64,000 bases of DNA from Corynebacterium sp. 74A (GTDB taxonomy: Bacteria; Actinomycetota; Actinomycetes; Mycobacteriales; Mycobacteriaceae): positions 1-64,000 of the forward strand of contig NZ_PQMG01000002.1 in NCBI RefSeq assembly GCF_008930665.1, given 5' to 3'. The notes under the pieces are model-generated. The model made no database searches, was not told the origin of the DNA, and saw nothing but the letters and a program-made list of their open reading frames with translations. Both the position numbers and the translations under genes were made by a program. Of this stretch, positions 50,076 to 58,807 are shown one piece after another; position 1 is the stretch's first letter; each line of letters begins with the position of its first letter.

Positions 50076-50615
50076 TTAGCTCATATAGGCGTGGAGCAGG
50101 GAGTCTTGGACGAATCCCAACCACTCCACCAGTTGATCGCGTTCTTCTTCCGCGCCCTCGTAGTTACCCATCTCCGAAGACGCAATATAGAGGCGCAGAT
50201 CATTCAACCCCGATAGCCAAGCGTGTACCTCGCTATCGTCCACGGTCACGTTCACACCACCATCGGGGCCGAGGGCGCTATTAATAACTTGCAGGTTGCG
50301 TAGTTTGTCTCGGCAAATATCGTTTTCGTGCAAAGAGCGCAGCAGGGAATTATCGCCCTCGAATTCCTCATCGCCTTCGCGCTCAAAATCCGGCAAAAGA
50401 CGAGCCAACCCAGGATCCTTCGGCGCTTCTTTATGCCCGCCTGTCATGCCCACGAGCTCTTCAAGCTCATCCTTCGGCGCGGATTGGGCGCGCTGAATAA
50501 GCGCCTCCGACACCGTGGCGGTGAGATTTCCCAGCACTTCGCGCTCGAGTGGCTCAAACACGGCGGTGTACTTTGGGCTGCGCATCAGCCCTTTCTTGCG
50601 CTTGAAGGATTCCAT
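50076..50615 (-). CDS. DUF2017 protein
   Basis: A 179-residue soluble helical protein (MESFKRKKGLMRSPKYTAVFEPLEREVLGN...). The family DUF2017 occurs in actinobacteria directly after clpS, and this one sits 70 nt after clpS on the same strand, between it and the P1 peptidase. The C-terminal half (LNDLRLYIASSEMGNYEGAEEERDQLVEWLGFVQDSLL) is the best-conserved part. It may act with ClpS or another protease adaptor; that is inference from linkage only. Confidence 0.9.
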   Translation of the reverse strand: MESFKRKKGLMRSPKYTAVFEPLEREVLGNLTATVSEALIQRAQSAPKDELEELVGMTGGHKEAPKDPGLARLLPDFEREGDEEFEGDNSLLRSLHENDICRDKLRNLQVINSALGPDGGVNVTVDDSEVHAWLSGLNDLRLYIASSEMGNYEGAEEERDQLVEWLGFVQDSLLHAYMS

Positions 50616-50685
50616 TTCGGCTTTCTTGTTCTCTTAAATTACGAGGCGAACTCGGTTCTCGGCGGCGCGATGACGACGGTGCGGC

Positions 50686-50994
50686 TTAGCCTGCCTGCTG
50701 CATCGTGGCCCACAGGCCCGCCGTGTGCAGTTTCTTCACATCGGCTTCGACTTTGTCTCGTTCACCGGAGGAGACTACGGCTTTACCTTCGGTGTGGACC
50801 TGCATCATTAATTCATTGGCGCGTTTCTTGTCGTAGCCCAATACCGTGTGGAAGATATAGGAGACATAGCTCATCAGATTCACGGGATCGTCCCAGCAGA
50901 TGCACAGCCATGGCAGATTCTCGCTGGTGGTGACATCCACGTCGATCGCTTCGTCGAGCTCAGGCGTAGCCATCGGCGCCGAGGGGGTACTCAT
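50686..50994 (-). CDS. clpS: ATP-dependent Clp protease adaptor ClpS
   Basis: A 102-residue adaptor that delivers N-end-rule substrates to ClpAP/ClpCP. ATG 50994 has GGAG 10 nt upstream; ATGs at 51003 and beyond would add a few residues with worse spacing. The core WLCICWDDPVNLMSYVSYIFHTVLGYDKKRANELMMQVHTEGKAVVSSGERDKVEADV (described by segments) holds the DDPVN loop and the helix with HTEGKAVV typical of ClpS; the first 25 residues are flexible. It heads the minus-strand run clpS, DUF2017, P1 peptidase, rhomboid, and diverges from pncB. Confidence 0.93.
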   Translation of the reverse strand: MSTPSAPMATPELDEAIDVDVTTSENLPWLCICWDDPVNLMSYVSYIFHTVLGYDKKRANELMMQVHTEGKAVVSSGERDKVEADVKKLHTAGLWATMQQAG

Positions 50995-51126
50995 TGCATC
51001 CATACTCCATAGGGTAGTCATAAAGCAGCGCCCACGGGACTTCTCTGCCTGAGCAGCTGCTGAGCTGCGGACAAGGAGACGGCGTCGATAAGCGAGAAAC
51101 GCTGCACGAACGCGTATGGTAAAGGC

Positions 51127-52455
51127 ATGGTAGAACACGAGAACCTGAAAAGTCTGTCCTCGGCGCTGCTCACCGACATGTATGAATTGACCATGCTGGA
51201 AGCTGCCATCAAGGACGGCTCGGTGAATCGGCAATGCACGTTTGAAGTTTTCTCTCGCCGCCTCCCCAGCGAGCGCCGCTATGGCGTGGTGGCCGGTACA
51301 CCCCGTGTGCTGGATGCCGTGACCAATTTCGTGTTTTCCGAAGCGCAGCTCGACAGCCTCGACTTCCTCAGTGCCGAGACTCTCGATTATCTGCGGAACT
51401 ATCACTTCTCCGGCGATATCGACGGCTATCACGAGGGATCGCTGTATTTTCCCCACTCCCCTGTGCTCACGGTGCGCGGCACCTTTGGTGAATGCGTGAT
51501 CTTAGAGACGGTCATTCTCTCCATCCTCAACGCGGACTCCGCGGTAGCCTCCGCCGCCGCACGCATGGTCACCGCCGCCGATGGCCGGCCGATCCTCGAG
51601 ATGGGCTCCCGCCGCACCCACGAATATGCGGCCGTCACCGCCACCCGCGCCGCGTATCTGGCCGGCTTCTACGCCACCTCGAACTTGGAGGCCTCCCACC
51701 GCTATGGTGTGCCGGCCTCCGGCACTGCCGCGCACGCCTGGACGCTCCTGCACGTGGACGAGAATGGCCAGCCGGATGAAGAAGCGGCCTTCCGCTCGCA
51801 AGTGGCCGCCCAAGGTGTGGGCACCACCCTGCTGGTGGATACCTTCGACATCACCAAGGGCGTAGAAACCGCCCTCGCCGTGGCCGGGCCACAGCTCGGC
51901 GGAGTGCGCATTGACTCCGGCGATCTCGGCATGCTCACCAGACGGGTGCGGGACCAGCTCGACGCTGCCGGCGCCAGCGATACCAAGATCGTGGTGTCCT
52001 CCGACTTGGATGAATTCGCCATCGCCGGTCTGCGCGGTGATCCCGTGGACGTCTTCGGCGTGGGCACTTCGGTGGTCACCGGCTCCGGCGCCCCCACCGC
52101 AGGTCTGGTGTACAAACTCGTGGAGGTCGACGGCCACCCTGTGTCCAAGCGTTCCTCCAATAAGCGCTCCCACGGCGGCACCAAGCGTGCCATCCGTACC
52201 CGGCGCGCCACCGGCACCGCCGTGGAGGAGATCATCTACCCCTTCGACCACGACACCCCCGCCACCGGACGCCTCGAGCACGTGGAGCTGACTCAGCCGC
52301 TGATGCGCGGCGGCGCCATCGTTGATGGCCTGCCCACGCTGAAGGAATCCCGCGACTATCTGGCGCGAGAAATCGAATCGCTGCCGTGGGAGGGTCTGGC
52401 GCTCTCGCGGGGAGAACCCGCGGTGAATACCCGTTTCTACGGCTTCGAGAACTAA
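51127..52455 (+). CDS. pncB: Nicotinate phosphoribosyltransferase
   Basis: A 442-residue enzyme that makes nicotinate mononucleotide from nicotinate and PRPP in the Preiss-Handler branch of NAD synthesis. Signatures: LLTDMYELTMLEAAIKDG at the N-terminus, MGSRRTHEYAAVTATRAAYLAGFYATSN with the catalytic-loop His region, VRIDSGDLGMLTRRVRDQL and DVFGVGTSVVTGSGAPTAGLVYKLVEVDG (PRPP-binding). A TATGGT element ending 6 nt before the ATG and no Shine-Dalgarno suggest a leaderless transcript. The gene faces clpS and is followed by dinG, as in mycobacteria in mirror orientation. Confidence 0.95.
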   Translation: MVEHENLKSLSSALLTDMYELTMLEAAIKDGSVNRQCTFEVFSRRLPSERRYGVVAGTPRVLDAVTNFVFSEAQLDSLDFLSAETLDYLRNYHFSGDIDGYHEGSLYFPHSPVLTVRGTFGECVILETVILSILNADSAVASAAARMVTAADGRPILEMGSRRTHEYAAVTATRAAYLAGFYATSNLEASHRYGVPASGTAAHAWTLLHVDENGQPDEEAAFRSQVAAQGVGTTLLVDTFDITKGVETALAVAGPQLGGVRIDSGDLGMLTRRVRDQLDAAGASDTKIVVSSDLDEFAIAGLRGDPVDVFGVGTSVVTGSGAPTAGLVYKLVEVDGHPVSKRSSNKRSHGGTKRAIRTRRATGTAVEEIIYPFDHDTPATGRLEHVELTQPLMRGGAIVDGLPTLKESRDYLAREIESLPWEGLALSRGEPAVNTRFYGFEN

Positions 52456-52470
52456 GCGCGCACCACCGGC

Positions 52471-52502
52471 CGCGCTGCCCCACTGCGGGCGCGGCGGTGT
52501 TC
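52471..52502 (+). terminator. Probable terminator after pncB
   Basis: GC-rich hairpin with arms around CACCGGCCGCGC (from 52471) and GCGCGGCGGTG (to about 52499), small bulges, followed by TTCTC. dinG starts 45 nt later, so read-through is possible. Confidence 0.6.
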
Positions 52503-52545
52503 TCGGGTGAGCTGACTCTCCACCCCGCATGGGGCGCTCATTACT

Positions 52546-54567
52546 ATGAGCGTTATGAGTTCCCCCGACAGCACCGCCTCGCCCACGGACGATGTCAGTG
52601 GCCTGCTCAGCGCAGCCGTCGAGCACCTCGGCGGGGCACGCCGCGAGGGACAGGAAAAGATGGCCCACGCGGTCAGTTCTGCTCTCTTTCGCCAGCGGCA
52701 CCTAGCCGTCCAAGCCGGCACCGGCACCGGCAAATCCTTGGCCTATCTGGTACCGGCCTTTCGCTATGCGCACGAGACCGATACCACCGTCATCGTCTCC
52801 ACCGCCACGATCGCCCTGCAGCGGCAGCTCGTGGGCCGCGATCTACCGGCGCTCGTCGAGGGCCTACGCCCCCAGCTGCAGCGTGACCCCACCTTCGCCA
52901 TCCTTAAAGGCCGCAATAATTACCTCTGTCTGCACAAGCTCGATGCCGAGGACCCCTCCCTGCCGATGGGTGAGGCAGAGGAGCAGCCCACCGAGCTCTC
53001 GGAGCTCGGCCAGCAGGTGCGCCGCATCACCGAGTGGGCGAATGAGACTGAGACCGGTGACCGCGATGATCTCGACATCGGGGTCAGCGACCGGGTGTGG
53101 AATCTGATGAGTGTGAGCTCAAAAGACTGCATGGGCGCGGCCACCTGCCCCTTCGGCGAGGATTGCTTTGCCGAGCAGGCCCGCCACCACGCCTCCGATG
53201 TGGATGTGGTGGTGACCAACCACGCCCTCTTAGCCATTGATGCGCTCTCCGATGTGGATATCCTCCCCGAGCATGATGCGGTGATCATCGACGAGGCCCA
53301 CGAACTCGATGGGCGCATCACCGCAGTCTCCACGAACTCGTTGTCCTCGACCGCGCTGAAACTCACCGCCACCCGCGCCGGCAAGGTGGGCGTGGACGGC
53401 AAGGAACAGAAGCTCACCGAGCTCGCCGAAGAATGGGACCGCACCCTCGAGGCCGAGGACGCAGGGCGCTGGTTAGAGATCAGCGAGGAGGCGTCGGGAA
53501 TGCTGCTGAGCGTGCGCAAGCAGTGCCGCAGCATGCTCTCCTCTCTCGAAGGCGGCGAGCTGGGCGAAGATCAGGAGACTGCGGCCGAGCGGCGTTCGTT
53601 GGGCAATCACGTGAGCGAGCTGGTGCATGCCATCGACCGCATCATGGAGGTCTTCGATACCGATAATCCCGCCCGGCAGCAGGATGTGGTGTGGCTCGAT
53701 CGCCCCTATGCTTCCTCCCCGGAGGCGGCTGGGTTTTCCTCCAGCTCTCGGCGCGATTCACTGAACGTGGCCCCGCTCTCGGTGGCGCCGCTGCTGGCGC
53801 AGAAGCTATTTGCCACCTCCACCGTTGTGCTCACCTCCGCCACCTTGGCGCTGGGCGGCAACTTCAACGCGATGGCAGCCTCTTGGGGGCTGAAGCAGGG
53901 AAGCTGGGACAGCTTGGATGCGGGAACCCCTTTCGATACCCGCTCCTCGGGCATTCTCTACTGCGCCACCCATCTGCCCGCCCCAGGCCGCGACGGCATA
54001 TCGCCACAGACGCTCGAAGAGATGCGCGAGCTCATCATGGCTGCCGGCGGCCGCACCCTGGGGTTGTTCTCCTCGAGGCGGGCCGCCCGCGAAGCGGCCG
54101 AAAAACTGCGCCCTGTGCTGCCCTTCGACATTCTGCTGCAGGGCGATGACTCCATTGGGGCGCTTGTATCCGAGTTCGCCAAACACGAGAACACGTGTCT
54201 TTTTGGCACTCTCACCCTGTGGCAGGGTGTCGATGTGCCGGGACGGTCGCTCTCGCTGGTGATGATTGATCGGCTTCCTTTCCCCCGCCCCGATGATCCA
54301 CTCTTGCAGGCTCGTAAGGAGGCTGCCGACGCAGAACACCGCAATGGCTTCATGGAGGTCGCGGCCACCCACGCCGCCCTTTTGCTCGCCCAGGGCGCGG
54401 GCCGGCTTCTGCGTTCGGTCACCGACCGCGGTGTGGTGGCCGTGCTGGATCAGCGGCTTGTGACCAAACGCTATGGCTCTTTCCTGCGGCGCTCGCTGCC
54501 GCCGATGTGGGAAACCGCCGATCCGGCGGTGGTGCGCGGGGCGCTGCAGAGGCTGGTGCGCTCATGA
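52546..54567 (+). CDS. dinG: DinG-like ATP-dependent DNA helicase (XPD family, Fe-S)
   Basis: A 673-residue superfamily 2 helicase that unwinds DNA/RNA hybrids and displaced structures. Motifs: Walker A AGTGTGKSLAYLVPA (near residue 65), DEAH box IIDEAHELD, and motif VI-like LLLAQGAGRLLRS. Four cysteines for a [4Fe-4S] cluster lie in YLC-L, KDCMGAATCPFGEDC, as in XPD/DinG proteins. An ATG at 52555 is an alternative start. The stop TGA overlaps the ATG of the acyl-CoA ligase gene by 4 nt (54564-54567). Length is typical for the actinobacterial form without an exonuclease domain. Confidence 0.94.
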   Translation: MSVMSSPDSTASPTDDVSGLLSAAVEHLGGARREGQEKMAHAVSSALFRQRHLAVQAGTGTGKSLAYLVPAFRYAHETDTTVIVSTATIALQRQLVGRDLPALVEGLRPQLQRDPTFAILKGRNNYLCLHKLDAEDPSLPMGEAEEQPTELSELGQQVRRITEWANETETGDRDDLDIGVSDRVWNLMSVSSKDCMGAATCPFGEDCFAEQARHHASDVDVVVTNHALLAIDALSDVDILPEHDAVIIDEAHELDGRITAVSTNSLSSTALKLTATRAGKVGVDGKEQKLTELAEEWDRTLEAEDAGRWLEISEEASGMLLSVRKQCRSMLSSLEGGELGEDQETAAERRSLGNHVSELVHAIDRIMEVFDTDNPARQQDVVWLDRPYASSPEAAGFSSSSRRDSLNVAPLSVAPLLAQKLFATSTVVLTSATLALGGNFNAMAASWGLKQGSWDSLDAGTPFDTRSSGILYCATHLPAPGRDGISPQTLEEMRELIMAAGGRTLGLFSSRRAAREAAEKLRPVLPFDILLQGDDSIGALVSEFAKHENTCLFGTLTLWQGVDVPGRSLSLVMIDRLPFPRPDDPLLQARKEAADAEHRNGFMEVAATHAALLLAQGAGRLLRSVTDRGVVAVLDQRLVTKRYGSFLRRSLPPMWETADPAVVRGALQRLVRS

Positions 54568-55964
54568 ATCTTGCAGCATTGCTTTTCGACGCCACCCTCC
54601 CCTCTCATACCGCCGTGGTGGACCCCGACCGCAGTATCAGCTACCCGCAGCTGCGCGCGGATATTCTCGACCTTGCCGGCGCGCTCCAGAGCAGCGGTGT
54701 CCGTGCGGGGGATGTGGTGGGCATCCAGCTGCCGAATGGGATCGACTTCGCCCGGAGCTTCTTCGCTGTTCTCGCCGCCGGGGCCGTGGCTACCCCTCTG
54801 GGCACCCATCTCTCCGACAAGGATGCCGCCGCCCAGCTCCGAGAGGCGGGGGCACAGCTGGCGCTGCGCAGCGGCGCTGATATCGCCGCCCTCGTGGAGC
54901 AGCCGCACACAGCACTGGCCAACTTCGCCGCCGCACGCGAGCAGGATCTCGCCTGCCTGCCGTTTTCCTCGGGCACGACGGGGGCGCCGAAGGCCGTGGA
55001 GCTCACCCACGGCAACCTATGCGCTAATGTGCTGCAATTCGCCGAGCGGGTGGGCATCGCCGCGGGCGAGACCTGCCTGTCGATGCTGCCGCTGAGCCAT
55101 ATCTATGGGCTCACGGCGCTGCTCACCGTGCCGCTGTACTGCCGTGCCCGCGTGGTCACCGCACCTTTTTCCGCAATGGAATTCCTGCGCAACCACGAGC
55201 GCTGGCAGGTGAACACGACTTTCATCGCCCCTCCCCTGGCGCGTCTTTTGGCACAGCACCCCGTGGTGGACGAGATTGATTTCTCCCACTGCACCCAGAT
55301 GATTAGTGGAGCGGCCTCACTGCCGTCCACCATGGCGCGCGCCGCCATGCAGCGCACGGGCGTGCCGATCCGCCAAGGCTATGGGCTCACCGAGGCCTCG
55401 CCGGTGACGCACCTCTGCGTGGCGGGGTCGCCGCTGAACTCTATCGGCCCGCCGCTGCGCGATACCCAGCAGCGCATCGTTGATCCGTTGAGCCTGCAGG
55501 AACGTGAGCCCGGCGAGGTGGGCGAGCTATGGGTTGCTGGGCCGCAGGTGATGCGCGGCTATTCCGGGGCGGGGCCCGATTCTTATGGGGCACTCGTCGA
55601 TGGCTGGCTGCGCACCGGAGATATGGCTTATGCCAATGATCGCGGTGAGGTGTTTATCGTGGACCGCTTGAAAGACATCATTAAATCCCACGGCTTCCAG
55701 GTCTCACCGGTGAAACTCGAGGAGATCGTCCTGGGCTGCCCTGGGGTCCTCGACTGCGCCGTGGTCTCCGGTGTCGGAGACGATGGCGAGGAGATGCCCG
55801 TGGCCTGTGTGGTGGCCGATGATTCCGGTGTGGAAGCGGCAGCGCTCATGCGCTTTGTGGCCGAGCGGGTCGCCCCTTTCGAACGTATCCGGCAGGTGCG
55901 CTTTGTGGAATCCATTCCCCGATCGGCGGCGGGCAAAACGCTGCGGCGGGTACTGCGCTCTTAA
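54564..55964 (+). CDS. AMP-dependent acyl-CoA synthetase/ligase
   Basis: A 466-residue adenylate-forming enzyme that activates a carboxylic acid to its CoA thioester. Start ATG 54564 lies in an ATGA overlap with the dinG stop, indicating translational coupling; the longer open frame from 54507 is inside dinG. Motifs: P-loop LPFSSGTTGAPKAVELTHGNL, A5 GYGLTEASPV, A7 LRTGDMAY, A8 GEVFIVDRLKDIIKSHGFQVSPVKLEE, and the catalytic Lys in PRSAAGKTLRR. It is compact compared with FadD proteins of 500-600 aa because the N-terminal part is short. The substrate is open: medium-chain or aromatic acids fit. The link to dinG is probably positional. It ends overlapping the YwiC gene by 4 nt. Confidence 0.9.
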   Translation: MNLAALLFDATLPSHTAVVDPDRSISYPQLRADILDLAGALQSSGVRAGDVVGIQLPNGIDFARSFFAVLAAGAVATPLGTHLSDKDAAAQLREAGAQLALRSGADIAALVEQPHTALANFAAAREQDLACLPFSSGTTGAPKAVELTHGNLCANVLQFAERVGIAAGETCLSMLPLSHIYGLTALLTVPLYCRARVVTAPFSAMEFLRNHERWQVNTTFIAPPLARLLAQHPVVDEIDFSHCTQMISGAASLPSTMARAAMQRTGVPIRQGYGLTEASPVTHLCVAGSPLNSIGPPLRDTQQRIVDPLSLQEREPGEVGELWVAGPQVMRGYSGAGPDSYGALVDGWLRTGDMAYANDRGEVFIVDRLKDIIKSHGFQVSPVKLEEIVLGCPGVLDCAVVSGVGDDGEEMPVACVVADDSGVEAAALMRFVAERVAPFERIRQVRFVESIPRSAAGKTLRRVLRS

Positions 55965-56809
55965 ACCGGCAGCAGTATCGCCACGGTGACAAGGAGTGTC
56001 CACAGGCTTTCCCAGCGGCCCACCTTCTTGGCGCTGAGAGGGGCCTCGCCCTCAGCGATGCGGCGGTTGTTGATTGTGGGCAGCACGGCTGCTCGTACCA
56101 CGAGGAGGCAGAACACGATGGCCGTGAACCACGATGCCTCACCGGCGAAGAACAATCCCACCGCCACCACAGCGGCGGCAACGTGCATGCCCAGCGAGAT
56201 AGCCAGCATGCGGCGGCTGCCGCGGTCGCGGATCAGTGTTTTCACCAAGGGCACCGTGCCAGCGAAATACAGGGCCAGCAATAAGGTGGTGATCCACACA
56301 CTGCGGTCGAGCTGATCAGTGATGGCGCACGCCACGGGAATCAACAGGCTCGAGGCCACGACCGTCGACAGTCCCGAGGCCAAGGAGCGGCCGCGTTTAT
56401 TCCATGCCTCCCACACGGCGATAGCCACGAGCGGGCCGAAGAGCAGCGCGAAGGCAATGAGCTGGGGCTGGAACACCAGCACTATCAGGGATGCGAGCGC
56501 CGAAATCGCCCCATAGACATACATGGGAGTGGCGTATTGAGCGCGCCGATCACCGCGGGTAGCGGTGCGGACCTTGAGAAACAGCCCGGCGGCGAAGAAA
56601 CAAAAGTATCCGCTCAACCATGCGATGGCGAGCGGAATATGCAAGGGATGCACCCCCGCGAGGAACACACCAATGAGGAAGGGAAGAATCACCATCACCC
56701 AAGCGCCGTGCTGATCTGGCACCCAGGCTCGATTGCGCTTGGGCCGTGGTGTGCGGCGCCGCGGTGCGGCGTCCGCGCGGGCGGAGAACCGTGATGATGA
56801 AGTATTCAC
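55961..56809 (-). CDS. YwiC-like family membrane protein
   Basis: A 282-residue protein with about seven to eight helices. Basic N-terminal tail (SSSRFSARADAAPRRRTPRPKR) then the family signature WVPDQHGAWVMVILPFLIGVFLAG, containing the conserved PxxHGAW, followed by helices such as LAIAWLSGYFCFFAAGLFL and LLFGPLVAIAVWEAW. The YwiC family (PF14256) is found in firmicutes and actinobacteria without a known function; it resembles prenyltransferase-type membrane proteins in layout. It converges on the acyl-CoA ligase gene with a 4-nt overlap. Confidence 0.88.
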   Translation of the reverse strand: MNTSSSRFSARADAAPRRRTPRPKRNRAWVPDQHGAWVMVILPFLIGVFLAGVHPLHIPLAIAWLSGYFCFFAAGLFLKVRTATRGDRRAQYATPMYVYGAISALASLIVLVFQPQLIAFALLFGPLVAIAVWEAWNKRGRSLASGLSTVVASSLLIPVACAITDQLDRSVWITTLLLALYFAGTVPLVKTLIRDRGSRRMLAISLGMHVAAAVVAVGLFFAGEASWFTAIVFCLLVVRAAVLPTINNRRIAEGEAPLSAKKVGRWESLWTLLVTVAILLPV

Positions 56810-56854
56810 AGGCCTTAGTGTAGGCGACGCTGTGCTAAGCCCACACTGTGATAT

Positions 56855-58015
56855 TTATCCCTGCGGCCGGGGATCCTCCCCGTCTCCGGGCTCCTTGAAG
56901 CGCATGTCACGCTTCTCCGGCTGCTCCGGCCACTCCGAGGTTCCCTCCGGATGCTGGTACTCAGATCCCGAGTGCGCCTCCGGCTGCGCAGTGGGCTCGG
57001 GCGAGCTATAGCCCTGCCAGCTGCTCGGCCCCGAGCCGGTCGCGCCGTCGTTGTACTGGGAGTAATCCTCCTGCGGCTGCTGGTAGCCCTGCTGCGGATA
57101 GCCCTGCTCTGGGTACTGCTGGTAGCCGCCCTGCGGGTAGCCCTGCTGCGGATAGCCATCCTGGCCGGGCTGGCCATAGGCCGGATAGGCCCCGCCATTG
57201 TGCTGGTAGTAGCCCTGCGGCTGCGTCGCGTTGGTGGCGACGCCAGCATAGGGGGAGCTGGGATCAGCGAACAGCCCCGCCGGGCCGCGCGACTGCTCGT
57301 AGAGCACGGTCATGAATACGGCAATAAACGGACTGGTGACCACGGTGGCCACAAGCAACCAGTTGCCGACCATGCTCACGAGAATCACGAGCAGCAGTGC
57401 CAAGAGCACCACGCCGACGTTTTTGCTCACAACATCCTTGGAGCGTTTGATCGCGCCCCAGACACCCAGCTCGGGTTCACGCAGATACGCGATCTGGGAG
57501 AAGCACAGCAACACGCCCACGATGATGCCCGGAATGATAAGCAAGACCAAACCAATCAGGGTAAACAGTCCTACGAGAAGGCCGATGCCGAGGAAGCCCA
57601 GGAAACGATCAACCCGGAAGAACTCCTTAAACGACAGCTTGCCCTCGCGGAGCGCATCGCTGGAGGTGCGGTACAGGAAGAAGCTCGAGAGGAAGGTCAG
57701 CGCCATAAACAGCAACAGAAACAGGATCATGCTGCTGATCTCTGAGCCCGTGAGCTCCTCGTTGGCGCTCGCATCCGTGGCAAAGGATGTCAGGCCGAGT
57801 TGGCCTACTGCTATGGCCGTGGAGAGGATGGTAAACAGCAGATTGCCCAACACCAAGGGAACCCAGTTCTGGGCAAATACTTTCCACGAGATGGTCAGCG
57901 CGCTGCTCAAGTCTGGGGAACCGAGGGGTTGGGTTCCTCCAGTCTGGCCGTAACCGTCGTACGCGTTAAAGTTCGGATCCGGCTGTCCGCCGTAAGGATT
58001 CTGGGGGTAGGTCAT
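56855..58015 (-). CDS. Membrane protein with Gly/Gln/Tyr/Pro repeat tail
   Basis: A 386-residue protein starting at ATG 58015 (MTYPQNPYGGQPDPNFNAY); the frame runs on to 58033. Six helices lie between about 40 and 240 (VLGNLLFTILSTAIAVGQLGL, SMILFLLLFMALTFLSSFFLY, FLGIGLLVGLFTLIGLVLLII, GVVLLALLLVILVSMVGNWLLV), resembling the membrane domain of glycerophosphodiester phosphodiesterase-like proteins. Both ends are low-complexity: the C-terminal 130 residues carry degenerate YPQQGYPQGGYQQYPEQGY repeats rich in Tyr, Gln, Gly and Pro, and an acidic end. Such tails in actinobacteria are linked to protein interaction or phase behaviour; function here unknown. No ribosome-binding site seen, so probably leaderless. 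Confidence 0.78.
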   Translation of the reverse strand: MTYPQNPYGGQPDPNFNAYDGYGQTGGTQPLGSPDLSSALTISWKVFAQNWVPLVLGNLLFTILSTAIAVGQLGLTSFATDASANEELTGSEISSMILFLLLFMALTFLSSFFLYRTSSDALREGKLSFKEFFRVDRFLGFLGIGLLVGLFTLIGLVLLIIPGIIVGVLLCFSQIAYLREPELGVWGAIKRSKDVVSKNVGVVLLALLLVILVSMVGNWLLVATVVTSPFIAVFMTVLYEQSRGPAGLFADPSSPYAGVATNATQPQGYYQHNGGAYPAYGQPGQDGYPQQGYPQGGYQQYPEQGYPQQGYQQPQEDYSQYNDGATGSGPSSWQGYSSPEPTAQPEAHSGSEYQHPEGTSEWPEQPEKRDMRFKEPGDGEDPRPQG

Positions 58016-58050
58016 GCCACAACGGTAGCGCATGCACTACGAGAACTGCA

Positions 58051-58794
58051 CTAGTGGAAACAGTAGATAGCAGCGGCGGTCACAGACCCTGGCGCCACCT
58101 CTGTAAACCCAGCATCGGCCACCTCGACGGCGCCGGGCTGGGCGCAGAACTCGCGGAAGTGCGGCCGAGGCAGCTCACGGACCTGCAGTTCGAAGCCCGT
58201 GCGCGCCCACGTCCAGGCGTCCTCCACGGGTAGCGCCGCAGCCAACAGCATGGAGGCGTGCCCCACTTGCGCAGTTTGCTTGCCGACGCTCATCTGCAAA
58301 TCCCGATCCACTGCTATCAGGGGCACATCCCGCAGCGGCGGCTCCTCCTCCACCGAAGGGAGATCAGTTCCGCCGATCTGCAGTTTCGCAATCATCGGAT
58401 CGGTGTCTGCGATGGCCGAGGGTACACAGGCCCGTGCGTGGGCGTCGTTCACGCTGCACGTCACCCCAGGTACCTCTTGGGCGCGCCGCCAGTGGATATT
58501 CCGAGCGCGGCGCGATACCTTGCGGATCCTGGCACCGTACCAGCCCGCGAGCCCCGCAGCGTAGGCGGTATCGCCGCCGGCGCGCTCGTCGAGGCAGCAC
58601 GCCACGACGGCCATTGCTGCCGCCGCAGACAGACTCAGCCGATCCGGTCGCTCATTCTTGGGCATGTGCAGCACGATCGGCATCGCCTGCACCGTAGAGG
58701 GATCGGAGGGATCCTCGTGATGAGGCGGCCGCGGCTCGCTGAGAGCAGCGAGCCGCGCATGGGCCACGCGGAAGCTATCGGGGATATCGCTCAT
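58051..58794 (-). CDS. Peptidyl-tRNA hydrolase 2-like protein with N-terminal extension
   Basis: A 247-residue protein whose C-terminal part is PTH2-like: DRDLQMSVGKQTAQVGHASMLLAA carries the SxGKxAAQxxHA core with the catalytic Lys and His. Canonical Pth2 (about 115-120 aa) would end the protein; here about 150 residues precede it (MSDIPDSFRVAHARL..., including DTAYAAGLAGWYGARIRKVSRRARN) with no domain that I recognise. ATG 58794 is preferred; the frame is open further up to 58908 inside serB but without similarity. It follows serB by 13 nt. Canonical Pth recycles peptidyl-tRNA; here either that function or a related one on aminoacyl-tRNA is possible. Extended forms of this type exist in corynebacteria. 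Confidence 0.75.
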   Translation of the reverse strand: MSDIPDSFRVAHARLAALSEPRPPHHEDPSDPSTVQAMPIVLHMPKNERPDRLSLSAAAAMAVVACCLDERAGGDTAYAAGLAGWYGARIRKVSRRARNIHWRRAQEVPGVTCSVNDAHARACVPSAIADTDPMIAKLQIGGTDLPSVEEEPPLRDVPLIAVDRDLQMSVGKQTAQVGHASMLLAAALPVEDAWTWARTGFELQVRELPRPHFREFCAQPGAVEVADAGFTEVAPGSVTAAAIYCFH

Positions 58795-58807
58795 GCGGAT
58801 AGAAGAA

